A stretch of DNA of 7,059 nucleotides from an uncultured Caulobacterales bacterium (GTDB lineage Bacteria; Pseudomonadota; Alphaproteobacteria; Caulobacterales; Maricaulaceae). The stretch lies in contig CALJNJ010000164.1 of NCBI GenBank assembly GCA_937981945.1, forward strand, positions 1 through 7,059, written 5' to 3'. The position numbers and the translations under genes are program-made. Below are positions 5,723-7,059 of this stretch, piece by piece (within the stretch, counting starts at the first letter, position 1; every line of letters starts with the position of its first letter). Below the pieces are notes generated by a model that saw nothing but the letters and a program-made list of their open reading frames with translations, did not search any database and had not been told where the DNA came from.

Positions 5723-6406
5723 CTAAAGACGGGCCATATCGGCGACGATCTTATCCGCCGAAGCTCTCGGATCATTGGCCTGTGTTACAGGCCGGCCCAC
5801 AACAATATGGGACGCGCCGCTTTTGAACGCGTCATAAGGCGTAGCGATCCGTTTCTGATCCCCGGCGTCATGCCCCGCCATGCGAACGCCCGGTGTTACA
5901 ACTAAGAAATCCTTCGGCACCATGGCCCGAATCTTCGCCGCCTCGAGCGGGCTTGAAACCACACCGTCAATGCCGGCCTCTATGGCTTGACGGACCCGGT
6001 GAAGCACTAACTCCTCCGCCGTGTGGTGATAGCCGATATCAATCAAAGCCTGCTCATCCAGTGAGGTTAAGACCGTGACGCCCAAGACTTTCAGCTTATC
6101 GCCTTTTCCGCGCGCGGCGGCGCGCATCACATCGGGCCGGGCATGGACGGTCAAAAGATCTGCGCCGACACCGGCAATAGATCGCGTGGCTTTTTCCACC
6201 GTGGCATCAATATCGTGAAGTTTGAAATCCAGAAAAACATTTTTGCCCATAGCAGCTAATTCACGGCCGAACTCCGCGCCGCCCAGAGGCAATAGCTGCA
6301 GCCCGACTTTATAGGACACCACACTGTCGCCCAGACGCCTGACCATCTCCCGCGCCTGTTCGATACTCGGCAGGTCGAGCGCTACATATAAACGGGGATC
6401 GGACAT
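5723..6406 (-). CDS. pyrF: PyrF, orotidine 5'-phosphate decarboxylase
   Basis: A 227-residue cytoplasmic TIM-barrel enzyme, normal length for the bacterial group 1 family. It decarboxylates OMP to UMP, the last step of de novo pyrimidine synthesis. Visible motifs in order: VALDL with D11; K33 in SYKVGLQL; the catalytic box D60-F-K62-L-H-D65; TVHA (86-89); VTVLTS (110-115); VTPGVR (170-175); and VVGRPVTQA (202-210), which binds the phosphate with R205. The catalytic Lys-Asp-Lys-Asp set is complete. One oddity is HDIDATV where most relatives have HDIPNTV, so the residues after the catalytic loop differ. The start at 6406 is one base after the stop of the upstream dehydrogenase gene, with AAAGG 5 nt before the ATG, so the two are probably translated from one message. 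Confidence 0.96.
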   Translation of the reverse strand: MSDPRLYVALDLPSIEQAREMVRRLGDSVVSYKVGLQLLPLGGAEFGRELAAMGKNVFLDFKLHDIDATVEKATRSIAGVGADLLTVHARPDVMRAAARGKGDKLKVLGVTVLTSLDEQALIDIGYHHTAEELVLHRVRQAIEAGIDGVVSSPLEAAKIRAMVPKDFLVVTPGVRMAGHDAGDQKRIATPYDAFKSGASHIVVGRPVTQANDPRASADKIVADMARL

Positions 6407-6407
6407 A

Positions 6408-7059
6408 TCAGCCTTTGCGTATTTTATCTGAGTTTTTCGCCATGAGGTTCATGGCCATGCGCTCCGGCATGAGCCGCGCGGCAATGGCGATGGATTTATT
6501 GACCCCGCCCGGAATAAAAACGGCGCGGTTACGCTCACAGGCCTCTACGCCCTGTTCGGCGCAATCATCCGCCTCCATCCACATCATATCCGGCATTTTG
6601 GACACGGAACTGCGGGTCCCGTTCACGTCATGAAATTCGCTAAAGGTGAAACCGGGGCAAAGCGCCGACACATGGATACCGGAGCTGTCCAATTCCATAT
6701 TGAGGCTTTGTGAAAATTTGACCAGAAAACTTTTAACGGCGGCGTATAATGTATGGCCGCGAGAACCGGGTAAATGCCCGGCCAAAGACGCCACATTGAT
6801 GATCCGGCCAAAGCCCTCATCTTTCATGGACGGCACGACGGCGTGAATCAGTTCACAAGGCGCCGTCAGCATGAGCTGCAGGAAATTGGCATGATCTTCC
6901 CAGGGACTGTCCATATAGCTGCCGGGATGGCCGTAACCGGCATTATTCACAAGACCGTCAATGCGGACTTTCTTTTTATCAATCCGGCGCATGAGATCAT
7001 CAATGGCGCCGGGGTCAAACAAATCCAGCGGTAAAATATGACTGGTGGTTCCGAATTGT
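6408..7059 (-). CDS. Short-chain dehydrogenase/reductase (SDR), N-terminus outside the window
   Basis: The frame stays open to the window edge; about 216 C-terminal residues are visible, so the Gly-rich nucleotide-binding motif (TGxxxGxG) lies beyond it. Classical SDR landmarks are seen: the LPLDL strand end, LVNNAG (codons about 6936-6959), the catalytic Ser in INVASLAG (near 6788), and Y-A-A-V-K (Tyr 6744-6746, Lys 6732-6734), then the CPGF loop. These support an NAD(P)H-dependent oxidoreductase with an intact Ser-Tyr-Lys set. The tail after about 150 residues (MPDMMWMEADDCAEQGVEACERNRAVFIPGG onward) is like SDRs that act on acyl or keto substrates, but the substrate cannot be told. It ends 1 nt before pyrF and is likely in the same operon; no functional link to pyrimidine synthesis is evident. 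Confidence 0.92.
   Translation of the reverse strand, partial: QFGTTSHILPLDLFDPGAIDDLMRRIDKKKVRIDGLVNNAGYGHPGSYMDSPWEDHANFLQLMLTAPCELIHAVVPSMKDEGFGRIINVASLAGHLPGSRGHTLYAAVKSFLVKFSQSLNMELDSSGIHVSALCPGFTFSEFHDVNGTRSSVSKMPDMMWMEADDCAEQGVEACERNRAVFIPGGVNKSIAIAARLMPERMAMNLMAKNSDKIRKG

Overview
The window reads as a stretch of alphaproteobacterial chromosome with moderate G+C. The ccmF-ccmG-ccmH order, an rsmB next to a small SdhAF4/DUF1674 gene, and the PyrF type all point that way. The genus cannot be fixed from the sequence. No mobile elements, tRNA, rRNA or CRISPR were seen.

Left part (1-1247, + strand): the end of a cytochrome c maturation operon. The C-terminal 100 residues of CcmF overlap ccmG/dsbE by ATGA, and ccmG overlaps ccmH by GTGA. 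CcmF, CcmG and CcmH act together at the outer face of the inner membrane to reduce apocytochrome cysteines and ligate haem. No ccmI follows ccmH. Instead there is a hairpin and a convergent gene.

Middle (1302-3912): on the minus strand, rsmB (16S rRNA m5C methyltransferase) is followed by a gene for a 295-residue Ser/Thr/Tyr/Gly-rich lipoprotein carrying three Cys-bounded CPAGT...DGTC repeats. Divergently, on the plus strand, lies a short succinate dehydrogenase assembly factor gene (SdhAF4).

Right-middle (4005-5719, + strand): two unrecognised exported proteins of 347 and 175 residues, each with a strong ribosome binding site, a Sec signal peptide and a following intrinsic terminator. They share a C-terminal module: a VxG[ML]xAxQ...C box, then PR[VI], a PVPTPV stretch, a Cys, and a Met/Pro-rich tail. 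Their N-terminal cysteine pairs resemble those in the 295-residue lipoprotein. These three low-complexity, cysteine-paired envelope proteins are the accessory and least described content of the window.

Right end (5723-7059, minus strand): a short-chain dehydrogenase, cut by the window edge, is followed after 1 nt by pyrF (orotidine 5'-phosphate decarboxylase), so the two are probably co-transcribed.
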